Shown in pieces: positions 17,275 through 25,739 of a DNA stretch of 64,000 bases. The DNA lies in contig NZ_RJUU01000002.1 of the NCBI RefSeq assembly GCF_003751445.1, forward strand, positions 806,001-870,000, in the 5' to 3' direction. Positions within the stretch are counted from its first letter, which is position 1; the number at the start of each line of letters is the position of its first letter. The stretch comes from Streptomyces sp. 840.1. GTDB lineage: Bacteria; Actinomycetota; Actinomycetes; Streptomycetales; Streptomycetaceae. The position numbers were made by a program, and so were the translations under genes. The notes below the pieces were generated by a model that saw only the letters and a list, made by a program, of their open reading frames with translations, searched no databases and was not told the DNA's origin.

Positions 17275-18417
17275 ATGAGCAGCGCACACCACCCCATCGC
17301 GATCATCGGCGCCGGTCTCGGAGGCCTCACGCTCGCCCGCGTACTGCAGGTGAACGGGATCGAGGCGGCGGTCTTCGACCTGGAGGCCGACCGCAACGCC
17401 CGCACCCAGGGCGGCATGCTCGACATCCACGAGGATTCCGGCCAGGCCGCCCTGCGCGCCGCCGGGCTGCACGAGCGGTTCCGGGAGAAGGTCCACCCCG
17501 GCGGCGAGGCCATGCGCGTCCTGGACAAGCACGCCCGGGTGCTGCTCGAACAGGCGGACGACGGTTCGGGTGGCCGTCCCGAGATCGACCGAGGAGACCT
17601 GCGCGACCTGCTGCTCGACTCGCTGCCCGAGGGGACCGTGCGCTGGGGCAGCAGGATCACCGGCGCCGGGCCCACCGGTGACGGGCAGCACCAGGTGACC
17701 CTCGCGGACGGCACCTCCTTCACCGCCGGACTGCTCGTCGGGGCGGACGGCGCCTGGTCCCGCATCCGCCCGCTGCTCTCCGACGCCGCCCCCGCCTACA
17801 CCGGCATCTCCTTCGTGGAGATGGACCTTTTCGAGGCCGACGCCCGCCACCCCGAGTGCGCCGAGCTCATCGGCGGCGGAATGTTCTTCGCCCTCGGCGA
17901 CAACCGGGGCTTCCTCGCACACCGCGAATCCGACGGCAGCCTCCACGTCTACGCCGGGCTGCGTGTCGCCGAGGGAATGCTGTCGACGATCGACTTCACC
18001 GACGCCGAAGCCTCCAGGGCCGCCATGGTCCACCTCTTCGCGGACTGGGCGCCCGCGCTCCGGCGCCTGATCACCGACGCCGACGGCGCGCTGGTGCCGC
18101 GTCTCATCCACGCTCTTCCCGCCGGCCACCGGTGGAGTCGCACCCCGGGCGTCACCCTCCTCGGCGACGCCGCGCACCTGATGTCCCCCTTCGCGGGCGA
18201 GGGTGCCAACCTCGCCATGATCGACGGCGCCGATCTGGGCCGGGCGCTCGCCGCTCACCCGGGCGATGCCGAAGCGGCGCTGGCCGCCTACGAGGCGGAC
18301 CTTTTCGCGCGCAGTACGAAGAGCGCGCAGGAGTCCGCCGAGGGTCTCGAGACGATCTTCAACGACCGGGCACCGCAGCCGCTCCTCGACATGTTCGCCT
18401 CGTTCCGCGAGGAGTGA
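17275..18417 (+). CDS. FAD-dependent aromatic hydroxylase, TetX-like
   Basis: Class A flavoprotein monooxygenase that uses NAD(P)H and O2 to hydroxylate a small molecule. The FAD Rossmann motif is at the N-terminus (IIGAGLGGLTLARVL), the middle motif is GLLVGADGAWSRIRPLL (DG motif) and the C-terminal FAD motif is LLGDAAHLMSPFAGEGANLA. The last is characteristic of the TetX subgroup, which includes tetracycline-inactivating enzymes but also many others of unknown substrate, so resistance should not be assumed. 380 residues from ATG 17275, with CCGGAGGT at 17261-17268. A double palindromic operator lies upstream and a strong terminator downstream. Confidence 0.8.
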   Translation: MSSAHHPIAIIGAGLGGLTLARVLQVNGIEAAVFDLEADRNARTQGGMLDIHEDSGQAALRAAGLHERFREKVHPGGEAMRVLDKHARVLLEQADDGSGGRPEIDRGDLRDLLLDSLPEGTVRWGSRITGAGPTGDGQHQVTLADGTSFTAGLLVGADGAWSRIRPLLSDAAPAYTGISFVEMDLFEADARHPECAELIGGGMFFALGDNRGFLAHRESDGSLHVYAGLRVAEGMLSTIDFTDAEASRAAMVHLFADWAPALRRLITDADGALVPRLIHALPAGHRWSRTPGVTLLGDAAHLMSPFAGEGANLAMIDGADLGRALAAHPGDAEAALAAYEADLFARSTKSAQESAEGLETIFNDRAPQPLLDMFASFREE

Positions 18418-18443
18418 ACCCGGGCGGTCCGGGCGCATACGAC

Positions 18444-18481
18444 GGCGCCGCCGCTTCCGTGGGACGGGAAGCGGCGGCGCC
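18444..18481 (+). terminator. Hairpin terminator, perfect 15-bp stem
   Basis: GGCGCCGCCGCTTCC (18444-18458) pairs with 18467-18481; loop 18459-18466. It follows the monooxygenase stop by 26 bp and lies between two genes that converge, so it may serve both strands. Confidence 0.75.
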
Positions 18482-18483
18482 TG

Positions 18484-18541
18484 ATCGAACAATGGTCATC
18501 GAACGACGGTCAATCGAACGACGGTCCATCGAGCAGTGATC
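18484..18541. repeat. Four tandem 14-15-bp direct repeats
   Basis: Units begin at 18484, 18498, 18513 and 18528. The middle two are ATCGAACGACGGTC plus one base; the outer two are diverged (ATCGAACAATGGTC, ATCGAGCAGTGATC). They sit between the terminator hairpin and the end of the small peptide gene, and would be in the 3' part of its transcript. Confidence 0.8.
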
Positions 18542-18599
18542 AGATGAGCCAACCCACGAAGTGGACGACACCGGCAAGCAGGTTGGTGAGGACGTTCAT
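18540..18599 (-). CDS. Tiny hydrophobic peptide, 19 residues
   Basis: The minus strand encodes MNVLTNLLAGVVHFVGWLI, a hydrophobic, probably membrane-associated peptide. An ideal AAGGAG Shine-Dalgarno lies at 18609-18614, 9 nt before the ATG; an in-frame ATG 7 codons upstream (18618-18620) is less likely because it has no such signal. I do not recognise a family with certainty. Possibilities are a small regulatory or membrane-active peptide, or a toxin of type I kind. The good ribosome site, the isolated position and the tandem repeats at its 3' end argue that it is real and has its own transcript. Confidence 0.55.
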   Translation of the reverse strand: MNVLTNLLAGVVHFVGWLI

Positions 18600-18858
18600 C
18601 TGGTTTTTCTCCTTGTGCATGGTGATTCTCTGGGACAGCACAGTCGCGGTCTGCAGCCCGTCGCTTGCGCTCTGTAATCATCATGTACCGCGCAGCAGTT
18701 GAGCAACGAATGCCGATACGACCACACGTTCCAGCGAACATCCGATCCCCTGTTCGTGCGTTCGCCTTGCGGGAGGCCCATGCCGGTGCCGGTGCGGGGC
18801 GCGTGTCGTAGGCGGCGGGGTGCCGGACGAGCGGATCCCTGCGGGATAGCGTTCCCGC

Positions 18859-19707
18859 ATGGTGAACGAGTCCCCGGACACCCCGCCCCGTCGCAAGCTC
18901 CGCCCGACCCGCCGCGGCCGGCTGGCGCTGCTCGTCGCCGCCGTGCTCGTCCTCGTGGTGGCCGCGGCCGTCCTCGTGCCGCTGCTGACGAGGGAGCGGT
19001 CCACCGAGCGGACCCGTTCCCTCGTGATCCCCGAGGGGTGGCGGGCCTCCCAGGTGTACGCGGCCGTGGACAAGGTCCTCGACGAGCCCTCCGGCACCAC
19101 GGAGAAGGCCGTCGCCGCGGCCGGTCTGCCCCTCCCGCCCTCGGCGAAGGGCAACCCCGAGGGCTACCTCTTCCCGGCGACGTATCCCGTCACCTCCGAC
19201 ACCACCCCGCAGAGCCTGCTGCGCTACATGGTGGACACGGCGGTCAAACGGTTCGGCGCGGACCACATCACGACCGGGGCGCAGCGCAACGGCGTCACGG
19301 TCTACCAGACGGTGGCGATCGCCAGCATCGTGCAGGCCGAGGCGGACACCGGGCCGGACATGGGCAAGGTGGCGCGGGTCGTCCACAACCGGCTCGCGCG
19401 CGACATGCCGCTCCAGATGGACTCCACGCTCAACTACGCGCTGAACCGCAGCACCCTGGACACCACCGCGGGCGACACGAAGATCGACAGTCCGTACAAC
19501 AGCTACGAGCACAAGGGGCTGCCGCCCACGCCCATCGGCAATCCGGGGGAGCAGGCGATGGCGGCCGCGATCAGCCCGACCGCCGGCCCCTGGCTCTACT
19601 TCGTCACCGTCGCGCCGGGCGACACCCGCTTCACCGCCGACTACGCGCAACAGCAGCGCAACGTCGAGGAGTTCAACCGCAACCGGCGCGGCGCCGGCAA
19701 CGGCTGA
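18859..19707 (+). CDS. MltG/YceG-like endolytic transglycosylase
   Basis: Membrane-anchored cell-wall enzyme thought to cleave nascent glycan strands. A short basic N-terminus is followed by one transmembrane helix (LALLVAAVLVLVVAAAVLV, about residues 24-43), then a LysM-like region and the YceG domain. Family signatures are visible: GYLFPATY, ASIVQAEADT, VVHNRLARDMPLQMDSTLNYAL, PYNSYEHKGLPPTPIGNPG and TPxxxxYFV-like WLYFVTVAPG. The ASIVxxE block has Gln where E. coli MltG has the first Glu; the second Glu is kept. 282 residues is shorter than usual. It is not beside the usual ruvX/aroE neighbours, so it is likely a second copy. No clear Shine-Dalgarno; a 6-bp hairpin (18841-18858) abuts the ATG. 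Confidence 0.75.
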   Translation: MVNESPDTPPRRKLRPTRRGRLALLVAAVLVLVVAAAVLVPLLTRERSTERTRSLVIPEGWRASQVYAAVDKVLDEPSGTTEKAVAAAGLPLPPSAKGNPEGYLFPATYPVTSDTTPQSLLRYMVDTAVKRFGADHITTGAQRNGVTVYQTVAIASIVQAEADTGPDMGKVARVVHNRLARDMPLQMDSTLNYALNRSTLDTTAGDTKIDSPYNSYEHKGLPPTPIGNPGEQAMAAAISPTAGPWLYFVTVAPGDTRFTADYAQQQRNVEEFNRNRRGAGNG

Positions 19708-19765
19708 GCCACCCAGCCTGCCGCTCCTGCCCGGCCCAGCCTCGCCGTCGACCGCCTCGCCCCGC

Positions 19766-20869
19766 TCAGGCCACCGAAGCCGCCCGTTCCGCAGCCGGCT
19801 CGGCCCGGTCCAGCAGCTGTGCGACCGCTCGCGCGGCGGCCCGCCCCGCCCGGTTGGCGCCGATCGTGCTGGCGGACGGGCCGTAGCCGACGAGCTGGAC
19901 GCGCTCGTCGCGTACCGCCCGGGTCCCCTCGACCCGGATGCCGCCGCCCGGCTCGCGCAGCCTCAGCGGGGCGAGGTGGTCGACGGCGGGCCGGAAGCCG
20001 GTCGCCCAGAGGATGACATCGGCCTCGACGGTGCGGCCGTCGTCCCAGGCGACCCCGGCCGGTGTGATCCGGTCGAACATCGGCAGGCGGTCGAGCACCC
20101 CCGACTCGCGGGCGCGCCGGACGGCGTCGGTGACCGGCAGCCCGGTCACGCTCACCACACTCTGCGGCGGCAGCCCGCGCCGCACCCGGTCCGCCACCAT
20201 GGCGACGGCCGCCCGCCCCCGGTCCGCGTCGAACGGGCCCTCGCGGAAGACCGGCGGCCGGCGCGTCACCCAGTGGGTGTCGGCGGCCACCTCGGCGATC
20301 TCCATCAGGTGCTGGGTACCGGAGGCCCCACCGCCCACCACGACGACCCGCAGTCCGGCGAACCCGGCGGGCCCCGGATAGTTCGCCGTGTGCAGCTGAC
20401 GGCCCCGGAAGGTGTCCTGGCCCGGGTAGCGCGGCCAGAACGGCCGGTCCCAGGTCCCCGTCGCGCTGACCAGGGCCCGCGTCGCGTACGTACCCTCGGA
20501 GCTCTCCACGAGCAGCCGCCCGCCGTCGCCCTCGCGCACCGCGCTCACCTCCACCGGCCGGTGCACCCGAAGGCCGAAGGTGTTCTCGTACGAGTCGAAG
20601 TACTCGCCGATCACCTCGGAGGAGGGCCTGCTGTCATCGGCGCCGGTCAGCTCCATGCCGGGCAGCGCGTGCATGCCGTGCACCTTGCCGTACGTCAGTG
20701 ACGGCCAGCGGAACTGCCAGGCACCACCGGGGCGCGGGGCATGGTCGAGCACCACGAAATCGCGGTCCGGCTCCAGGCCCGTACGGCGCAGGTGGTAGGC
20801 GGCGGACAGACCTGCCTGCCCGGCGCCCACCACTACGGCATCCACTGAGCGCACCCCGATATTGTTCAC
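19766..20869 (-). CDS. Flavin-containing monooxygenase-like FAD/NAD(P)-binding protein (CzcO-like)
   Basis: 367-residue two-dinucleotide-domain flavoprotein. The FAD motif is VVGAGQAGLSAAYHL near residue 13, the NADPH-binding motif VVVVGGGASGTQHL near 175, and the C-terminal ATGFRP is typical of FMO/CzcO-like proteins that oxidise N, S or carbonyl groups. It is on the same strand as the ssu operon, 53 bp after ssuD, so it may be its last gene and act on an organosulfur compound (inference from position). GTG at 20867-20869 is used as start; a second GTG five codons later is possible. Confidence 0.75.
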   Translation of the reverse strand: MNNIGVRSVDAVVVGAGQAGLSAAYHLRRTGLEPDRDFVVLDHAPRPGGAWQFRWPSLTYGKVHGMHALPGMELTGADDSRPSSEVIGEYFDSYENTFGLRVHRPVEVSAVREGDGGRLLVESSEGTYATRALVSATGTWDRPFWPRYPGQDTFRGRQLHTANYPGPAGFAGLRVVVVGGGASGTQHLMEIAEVAADTHWVTRRPPVFREGPFDADRGRAAVAMVADRVRRGLPPQSVVSVTGLPVTDAVRRARESGVLDRLPMFDRITPAGVAWDDGRTVEADVILWATGFRPAVDHLAPLRLREPGGGIRVEGTRAVRDERVQLVGYGPSASTIGANRAGRAAARAVAQLLDRAEPAAERAASVA

Positions 20870-20922
20870 GCTTCTACCAACTGTGGCGGGGGCGCGGATC
20901 TTCCCGCCTGTTCCCGGAGAGC

Positions 20923-22131
20923 TCAGCGCCCCCCGGCGAACAGCAGCGGCGCGCCGCCCGGAGCGGAGGCCGGACGGCCGTTCGCCGCAGGCACCGTCAG
21001 AAGCGGGGACGCCGGGACCGTCGACAGCAGCCCCCGGGCCGCCAGCTCCGGGGTGACGCCCTCACCGAACCAGTACGCCTCCTCCAGATGCGGGTATCCC
21101 GAGAGCACGAAGTGCTCCACACCCAGGGCGTGGTACTCCTCGATCCGGTCCGCGACCTCCGCGTGGCTGCCCACCAGCGCGGTGCCCGCGCCGCCCCGCA
21201 CCAGACCGACCCCGGCCCACAGATTGGGCGCGATCTCCAGCTTGTCGCGTGAACCCCCGTGCAGTGCCAGCATCCGCTGCTGCCCCACGGACTCGCTCCG
21301 CCCCAGTGCCTGCTGGGCCGCCGCGACCGTATCGGCGTCGAGGTCGCCCAGCAGCCGGTCGGCGGTCGCCCACGCCTCGCGCGACGAGTCGCGCGAGATG
21401 GTGTGCAGCCGGATCCCGAACCGCACCGTGCGGCCCTGCTCCTCGGCCAGCCCCCGGATCCAGTCGATCTTCTTCTTCACATCGGCGGGCGGCTCGCCCC
21501 AGGTCAGGTAGACATCGGCGTGCTTCGCGGCGACCGGCCCGGCCGCGGCCGACGAGCCGCCGAAGAAGACCTCGGGCAGCGGATCCGGCGGCAGCGCCGT
21601 CAGCCCGCCCTCCACCTGGTAGTGCGCCCCGTCGAAGTCGAACGGCCGGCCGCTCCACGCACCCCGCACCACCGACAGGAACTCCGCGGTCCTCGCGTAG
21701 CGCCGGTCGTGGTCCAGATGGTCACCGAACCGCCGCTGCTCCGTGGAGTCACCGCCCGTCACGACGTTGAGCAGCAGCCGCCCCCGGGTGATCCGCTGAT
21801 ACGTCGCGGCCATCTGCGCGGCGAGCACCGGCGAGATCACGCCGGGCCGGAACGCCACCAGGAACTTCAGCCGCTCGGTGTGCTGGGCCAGCGCCACCGT
21901 CGTGAGCCAGGCGTCCTCGCACCAGGTCCCGGTCGGCGTCAGCACGGCCTCGAACCCCAGCTGTTCGGCGGCCTTGGCGATCTGCGCCAGGTACTCGATG
22001 TCGGGCGCGCGCACCCCGCTGACCGGGGTGATCCGGTCCCGCTTGATCCCGCCGTCGGTGTACGCGTGCCGGTCGACGAGCGTGCGCCCGTCGCCGCCCG
22101 TGGGCAGGAACCAGTGCAGGTGGACGTTCAT
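20923..22131 (-). CDS. ssuD: FMNH2-dependent alkanesulfonate monooxygenase
   Basis: Releases sulfite from aliphatic sulfonates using O2 and reduced FMN. It is a 402-residue TIM barrel of the bacterial luciferase superfamily with the SsuD hallmarks HWFLPTGGDGR at the N-terminus, TPTGTWCEDAWL, the LNVVTGGDSTEQRRFGDHL segment and VLSGYPHLEEAYWFGEGV near the C-terminus. The C-terminal 30 residues are a variable tail. It overlaps ssuA by 4 bp, last of the four ssu genes. A flavin reductase partner is not in the operon and must come from elsewhere. Confidence 0.92.
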   Translation of the reverse strand: MNVHLHWFLPTGGDGRTLVDRHAYTDGGIKRDRITPVSGVRAPDIEYLAQIAKAAEQLGFEAVLTPTGTWCEDAWLTTVALAQHTERLKFLVAFRPGVISPVLAAQMAATYQRITRGRLLLNVVTGGDSTEQRRFGDHLDHDRRYARTAEFLSVVRGAWSGRPFDFDGAHYQVEGGLTALPPDPLPEVFFGGSSAAAGPVAAKHADVYLTWGEPPADVKKKIDWIRGLAEEQGRTVRFGIRLHTISRDSSREAWATADRLLGDLDADTVAAAQQALGRSESVGQQRMLALHGGSRDKLEIAPNLWAGVGLVRGGAGTALVGSHAEVADRIEEYHALGVEHFVLSGYPHLEEAYWFGEGVTPELAARGLLSTVPASPLLTVPAANGRPASAPGGAPLLFAGGR

Positions 22132-23156
22132 GAGGAGGCCTTTCCGTACGAGCGCGGGGCTGCCGAGGACGGGGGGAGATCACGGTTGAAGCGGGTGTCG
22201 ACGAAGTCCTTGAAGACGAAACGGCGCGGGATGAGCTTCAGGTCCGCGAAGGTGTCCGCGATCTCCTGCTCGGAGGCGATCGCGGCCGGATCGACGGCGA
22301 CGGGAACCCGGGTGCCGGCCGTCCGCTTCACCGCGTCCAGCGCCACCTCGTACGGCAGTCCGGTCTCCTTCGCCCAGACCTTCGCCCATGCGTCGGGGTG
22401 CTTGAACACCCAGTTCTGCGCCCGGTTCAGCCGGACCAGCAGATCACCGATGGCCCTGGACTTCCCGGACTCCTTGAGCGCGGCGGGCGAGGCGACCTGG
22501 AACCCGAGGCCGTTGACGACCCCCTCGCCCGTGGTCAGCACCCGCGCCCTGCCGCCCCGCAGCACCTGCGAGGTGTACGGGTCCCAGACGGCCCAGGCGT
22601 CGACCTTGCCCCGGGTGAACGCGGCCAGCGCGTCGGCCGGCTGAAGGTACTTCAGCTTCACGTCCGAAATGCCGAGCCCGGCCTTCTTCAGCGAGCTGAT
22701 CAGCTGGAAGTGGGCGGAGCTGCCCTGGGCGACGGCTATCGACCTGCCCTTCAGCTGCGCCGGGCTCCGCAGCGGCGAGTCCTTGGGGACCACGATCGCC
22801 TCACCGGCCGACGAGCCGTGCGTGGCGCCCACCACCACGACCTTGGAACCGGCACCGGCGGCGAACACCGGCGGGGTGTTGCCGACCCCGCCGATGTCCA
22901 CGGCCCCGGCGTTGACCGCCTCCAGAAGTGGTGGCCCGGAGGTGAAGGTGGACCATTTGATGCGGAAGTCGAGGTCGTCCAGCTCACCGGAGGCGCGCAG
23001 GATGGCTTCGTAACCACCCTTCTGGTCGCCGATGTTGAGTGTGACGCTGCCCTTGCCGTCGGTGCTGCTCGCCGTGGAGGCGGAGCTCGCGCCGCCGCAG
23101 GCGGTGAGGAGCAGGGCGAAGGGGAGCAAAAGCGCGGGCAGGGTACGGCGGTTCAT
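22128..23156 (-). CDS. ssuA: Aliphatic sulfonate ABC transporter, substrate-binding lipoprotein
   Basis: Extracytoplasmic binding protein for sulfonate import. 342 residues with a lipoprotein signal (LLLPFALLLTACGG, lipobox LTAC near residue 20) and the NMT1/SsuA-like fold: LNIGDQKGGYEAILRASG, then VDIGGVGNTPPVFAAGAG and ALAAFTRGKVDAWAVWDPY, a stretch typical of taurine/sulfonate binders. The gene lies between ssuB (57-bp gap) and ssuD (4-bp overlap). Confidence 0.9.
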   Translation of the reverse strand: MNRRTLPALLLPFALLLTACGGASSASTASSTDGKGSVTLNIGDQKGGYEAILRASGELDDLDFRIKWSTFTSGPPLLEAVNAGAVDIGGVGNTPPVFAAGAGSKVVVVGATHGSSAGEAIVVPKDSPLRSPAQLKGRSIAVAQGSSAHFQLISSLKKAGLGISDVKLKYLQPADALAAFTRGKVDAWAVWDPYTSQVLRGGRARVLTTGEGVVNGLGFQVASPAALKESGKSRAIGDLLVRLNRAQNWVFKHPDAWAKVWAKETGLPYEVALDAVKRTAGTRVPVAVDPAAIASEQEIADTFADLKLIPRRFVFKDFVDTRFNRDLPPSSAAPRSYGKASS

Positions 23157-23213
23157 GTCGTCTCTCTCCGGTCCGGACAGGCGGGGGTTCAGGGGGCGGA
23201 GTGGGCTCGGGTC

Positions 23214-23984
23214 TCAGGCGGCCGCGGGGGCCGTCTCGACGCCGAGCTCGGTGAGCAGCCGGGTGCGCAGCGCGGCGAACTCCGGGGTGCCGGGGTTGCG
23301 CGGGCGGTCCAGGCCCACGGACGTCTCGTACGCGATGGCACCGTCCCGCATCACCAGCGCGCGGTCCGCGAGGAGCAGTGCCTCGTCCACGTCGTGCGTG
23401 ACGAGCAGTACGGCGCAGCCCCGGCGCTGCCAGAGCTCGGCCACCAGCTGCTGGGCCTTGATCCTGGTCAGTGCGTCGAGTGCGCCGAACGGCTCGTCGA
23501 GCAGCAGCAGATCGGGCTCGCGGACCAGTGCACGGGCCAGCGAGGCGCGCTGTGCCTCACCGCCCGAGAGCGTCCTGGGCCAGGCCCCGGAGCGCTCGGT
23601 GAGCCCGACTTCCGCCAACGCCTTCTCGGCCACGGCGCGTTCGGGCTTACCGGGCAGCCCGAGCAGTACGTTGCGCCAGACGCGTTTCCAGGGCATCAGG
23701 CGAGGCGCCTGGAACGCGACCGCCCGGCGCCGGGGGACCAGTACCGTCCCCCTGATCTCCCGGTCCAGGCCGGCGAGCACCCTCAGCAGGGTCGACTTCC
23801 CGCAGCCGCTGCGGCCGAGCAGTACGGTGAACTCACCCGCGCGCAGGGTCAGATCGAGCCCGTCGATGACATCCCGGCCGTCGAAGGAACGGGACAGCCC
23901 CTCGACCCGTACGGCGGCCTCCGGCAGCGGTCCGGCCGGGGCGGGGGAGCGGGTGGTCACTGGCCCGTGAAGGTCGGTCGCCAT
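23214..23984 (-). CDS. ssuB: Aliphatic sulfonate ABC transporter, ATPase
   Basis: Cytoplasmic ATPase of the sulfonate importer. Walker A GRSGCGKST near residue 58, signature LSGGEAQR near 138, Walker B LLLLDEP near 158 and switch region LLVTHDVDEAL are all intact. AFQAPRLMPWKRVWRNVLLGL is the Q-loop region typical of the nitrate/sulfonate/taurine class. ATG 23984 gives 256 residues and a 28-bp overlap with ssuC; a GTG at 23958-23960 forming a GTGA overlap with the ssuC stop is an equally good start (248 residues). Confidence 0.9.
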   Translation of the reverse strand: MATDLHGPVTTRSPAPAGPLPEAAVRVEGLSRSFDGRDVIDGLDLTLRAGEFTVLLGRSGCGKSTLLRVLAGLDREIRGTVLVPRRRAVAFQAPRLMPWKRVWRNVLLGLPGKPERAVAEKALAEVGLTERSGAWPRTLSGGEAQRASLARALVREPDLLLLDEPFGALDALTRIKAQQLVAELWQRRGCAVLLVTHDVDEALLLADRALVMRDGAIAYETSVGLDRPRNPGTPEFAALRTRLLTELGVETAPAAA

Positions 23985-24859
23985 TGCAGCAGCAGCCTTT
24001 CGAGAATGCGGACGATGACATCGGCGGCGAGGCCGAGGAAGGCGTAGACCACCAGGCAGACGACGATGACGTCGGTGCGGAAGAACTCCCGGGCCTGGTT
24101 CATCAGGAAGCCGATTCCGGCGTCGGCGTTGACCGACTCACCGAAGACCAGCGCCAGCCATGCGGTCGCCAGCGAATAGCGCAGCCCCGTCATGGCCCCG
24201 GGCAACGCCCCCGGCAGCACCACATGCCGCACCAGCCCCCAGCGCCCGAGGCCCAGGGACTCACCCGCTTCGATGAGCTGGGGATCGACGCCGCGAATGC
24301 CCGCGTAGACGTTGAGATACAGATGGAAGGCCACCCCGAGCGCGATGAGCGCCACCTTGGGGGCCTCGCCGATTCCCAGCCAGATGATGAACAGCGGGAT
24401 CAGCCCGACCCACGGCACGGTGCGCAGCATCTGGACGCTCGCGTCGACCAGGTCCTCGCCCAGCCGGGAGAGCCCCGAGACCAGTGCGAGCGCGGTCCCG
24501 ACGGCGCCTCCCAGCAGCAGCCCCACGGCCACCCGCTGGAGCGAGACGGCCATCGCGGAGGTCAGCGTCCCGTCCGCGATCAGGTCCGACCCCGCGCGGG
24601 CGATGGTGCCCGGCGAGGCCAGTACGTCCGGATGCAGCACACCGGTGGCGCTGAACACCTGCCACAGAACCAGCAGCAGCAGCGGCCCGGCGGTGCGCCG
24701 AAGCCACCGGGGTACGTTCCGCAGCCGGACACCGCGAGCGGTGGCGGGAACGACGGGCTCCAGGTCGAGCGGACGCCGCCGGGCCGGATCTTCCGGCCAG
24801 CCGGATTTCCCTTTTTCAGGGGCTATATCGGGTGGGGCGAGAGCATGGTCGAGAGTCAT
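23957..24859 (-). CDS. ssuC: Aliphatic sulfonate ABC transporter, permease
   Basis: Membrane component of the sulfonate importer, BPD_transp_1 fold with six helices after a ~50-residue cytoplasmic extension. The EAA loop is EAGESLGLGRWGLVRHVVLP, which contacts SsuB. The helices before it (WVGLIPLFIIWLGIGEAPKVAL) match the SsuC/TauC class. First structural gene of the operon; a cysteine-rich leader peptide (25070-25153) and a hairpin lie in the ~200-nt region before it, suggesting attenuation by sulfur supply. Confidence 0.9.
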   Translation of the reverse strand: MTLDHALAPPDIAPEKGKSGWPEDPARRRPLDLEPVVPATARGVRLRNVPRWLRRTAGPLLLLVLWQVFSATGVLHPDVLASPGTIARAGSDLIADGTLTSAMAVSLQRVAVGLLLGGAVGTALALVSGLSRLGEDLVDASVQMLRTVPWVGLIPLFIIWLGIGEAPKVALIALGVAFHLYLNVYAGIRGVDPQLIEAGESLGLGRWGLVRHVVLPGALPGAMTGLRYSLATAWLALVFGESVNADAGIGFLMNQAREFFRTDVIVVCLVVYAFLGLAADVIVRILERLLLQWRPTFTGQ

Positions 24860-25011
24860 GTGGGCTCCACGAACGCTTCATGGGAACGGAGGTGCCCCAG
24901 CACCCGGGCACGCGACAGCCACGCCGTAGCGGCGGGAGGTCACGGAGGAACCACACGGTGTCCGGCCCTGGCCGGGCGACACGTGCGAGGTGGGGGCGGA
25001 GTGCGTACTAC

Positions 25012-25050
25012 GTCAGGAGCGGTCGGGCGCCTCGCGCCCGGTCACTGACG
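25012..25050 (-). promoter_or_regulatory. Hairpin between leader peptide and ssuC
   Basis: CGGGCGC (25024-25030) pairs with GCGCCCG (25034-25040) and an outer stem CGTCAG/CTGACG (25011-25016 with 25045-25050) closes it. It begins about 20 bp after the leader peptide stop on the minus strand, the place expected for an attenuator or for a structure that responds to ribosome position. Confidence 0.5.
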
Positions 25051-25069
25051 GGAAAGTGCTGAGAGAACG

Positions 25070-25153
25070 TCAGCAGCCGCGACAACACGCGGCGGAAGCC
25101 ACCCGCAGCAGGTCGATGTGACCGCGCGTGGTGAGCAGAGCTGATCGGGACAT
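25070..25153 (-). CDS. Cysteine-rich leader peptide of the sulfur operon, 27 residues
   Basis: The minus strand encodes a 27-residue peptide starting MSRSALLTTRGHIDLLRV and ending ASAACCRGC. It matches the pattern of the putative leader peptides that precede sulfur and cysteine metabolism genes in Streptomyces: a conserved HxDLLRVASA core and cysteines at the end. Three of its last five codons encode Cys, so ribosome progress would report charged Cys-tRNA. In mycobacteria, short upstream ORFs rich in Cys codons are known to attenuate downstream sulfur genes. Here the stop is ~210 nt before ssuC with a hairpin between them. Confidence 0.75.
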   Translation of the reverse strand: MSRSALLTTRGHIDLLRVASAACCRGC

Positions 25154-25245
25154 GGCGCTGAACGTAGCGATCCCGCAAGGAACCGGTCAATGGTGTCTCG
25201 GCACGTGGACGCGCGACCGTCCGGCGCAGGCGGAAGAATGGAGCC

Positions 25246-25668
25246 ATGTCGACCGCCTTCACCACCAGCGTCCTGCACATCACCACGGGAACCACGGAGA
25301 CCGTCACCGACCTGACGTCCGACTGCGAACAGTTCCTCACCCGGACGGCCGCCGGCCGGGACGGACTGCTCAACATCTTCGTACCGCACGCGACAGCGGG
25401 GATCGCCGTCCTCGAAACCGGCGCGGGCAGCGACGACGACCTCCTCTCCGCTCTGCACGCGCTGCTCCCCGCCGACGACCGATGGCAGCACCGCCACGGC
25501 AGCCCCGGCCACGGCCGCGACCACGTGCTCCCGGCCCTCGTCCCGCCGCACGCGACACTGCCGGTGATCGCGGGGCGGCTGGAGCTGGGGACGTGGCAGT
25601 CGGTGTGCCTGGTGGACACGAATGTCGACAACGCCAACCGGCAGGTGCGGCTGAGCTTCCTGGGCTGA
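25246..25668 (+). CDS. YjbQ/UPF0047 family protein
   Basis: 140-residue beta-rich protein of the YjbQ family (secondary thiamine-phosphate synthase activity has been reported for members; the physiological role is uncertain). Family landmarks are NIFVPHATAGIAVLE, the His-rich RHGSPGHGRDHVLPAL and the end GTWQSVCLVDTNVDNANRQV, containing the conserved metal-binding His residues. The last 57 bp are repeated at 33264-33320 with one silent change (CTG to CTC) and another stop codon. That places the gene at the left boundary of the 25.6-33.3 kb island, and its 3' end could have been supplied by the inserted DNA. Confidence 0.85.
   Translation: MSTAFTTSVLHITTGTTETVTDLTSDCEQFLTRTAAGRDGLLNIFVPHATAGIAVLETGAGSDDDLLSALHALLPADDRWQHRHGSPGHGRDHVLPALVPPHATLPVIAGRLELGTWQSVCLVDTNVDNANRQVRLSFLG
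25611..25661 (+). repeat. Left copy of 51-bp direct repeat (yjbQ 3' end)
   Basis: Identical over 51 bp to 33263-33313. It lies inside the coding end of yjbQ; the two copies bound a 7.6-kb accessory segment and resemble attL/attR of an element that enters a gene 3' end and restores it. Confidence 0.7.
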
Positions 25669-25739
25669 CCAAGATCGCTCCCAGGGGTCACCTTGGCGGC
25701 CATGCCACGCAAGGGGCACGGGCGAGGGCTGGCCGGGGC

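Noticed and set aside
17275..18417. TetX-like gene as tetracycline resistance
   Set aside because: The motif is shared by many hydroxylases of unknown substrate; no resistance context.
18484..18541. Tandem repeats as a CRISPR array
   Set aside because: Units are 14-15 bp with no spacers and no cas genes are near.
25669..25710. tRNA gene as integration target of the island
   Set aside because: No cloverleaf; the repeated target is the end of the yjbQ coding sequence.
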